The translations under genes were made by a program, and so were the position numbers. DNA of 28,773 nt from JBKJTP01 sp046590195. Its GTDB lineage: Bacteria; Bacteroidota; Ignavibacteria; Palsa-1295. Of the stretch, positions 28,737 to 28,773 are shown one piece after another; within the stretch, counting starts at the first letter, position 1; every line of letters begins with the position of its first letter. Below the pieces are notes generated by a model. The model was not told the origin of the DNA and searched no databases. It saw only the letters and a program-made list of their open reading frames with translations. The stretch is from the NCBI GenBank assembly GCA_046590195.1, contig JBKJTP010000229.1, forward strand, positions 1 to 28,773, read 5' to 3'.

Positions 28737-28773
28737 GGATTGGAGCCACACGATGCTCGGCTGTGTTGAATCC

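Noticed and set aside
28533..28751. Minus-strand frame across the right-hand repeat
   Set aside because: It consists mostly of repeat B arms and the central palindrome.
28753..28773. Possible start of another plus-strand gene (ATG at 28753)
   Set aside because: Only seven codons lie in the window and nothing supports them.

Overview
The window looks like a piece of a chromosome from the Bacteroidota/Chlorobiota (FCB) group, possibly near Ignavibacteria or Kapabacteria; the rank below phylum is a guess. Evidence: five secreted proteins end in a type IX secretion (T9SS) C-terminal sorting domain (a YPNP/FPNP/SPNP motif, then a beta-rich tail of about 70 residues). NagB is fused to a PIG-L domain, as known from Bacteroidota. 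Lipoproteins and short Ala-Gln signal peptides are common. Almost no start codon has a recognisable Shine-Dalgarno sequence. I see no phage, transposase, CRISPR array, rRNA or tRNA.

Layout. 1-2182 (minus strand) is a chromosome-segregation block, scpA then scpB, followed by the first 18 codons of a gene cut by the window edge (possibly an RluB-type pseudouridine synthase). 2612-4584 (plus) holds a LysM protein, a small lipoprotein and a CbpA-like DnaJ protein. 4669-6174 is a secreted beta-helix protein. 6432-8110 (minus) is a translationally coupled pair, a DUF4287-SRPBCC protein and MurB. 8266-8520 is a small unknown gene. 8581-11708 (minus) is a tandem array of three paralogous T9SS proteins. 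11808-14121 (plus) pairs a COG2509-type FAD enzyme with a di-iron protein of the alternative oxidase/PTOX family. 14137-17970 (minus) holds a small membrane protein, TrmO and a large secreted GH172/DUF2961 protein. 18175-21100 (plus) is the most unusual locus: two tandem trypsin-fold lipoproteases of a NAL1-like type, then a third lipoprotein that keeps only their N-terminal domain. 21317-28085 holds nagB-PIG-L (minus), a Gmad2-GerMN lipoprotein (plus), an outer-membrane barrel protein (plus) and recQ (minus). 28286-28552 is a stand-alone UBP-type zinc finger.

Housekeeping genes (scpAB, murB, trmO, recQ, nagB) are mixed with an envelope-directed set: lipoproteins, T9SS cargo and an outer-membrane protein. 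Many intergenic gaps carry a palindromic element of about 80-250 bp. Most have inverted ends of 13-37 bp and nested hairpins. At least four unrelated sequence families share this plan, and one family occurs near both ends of the window with identical ends but different interiors.

The best candidates for something undescribed are the lipoprotease pair with its orphan N-terminal-domain lipoprotein and a possible switching RNA structure between the two proteases, the alternative-oxidase-like gene beside a flavoenzyme, and the tandem T9SS paralogue family. All functions are inferred from reading the sequence; no database search was possible.
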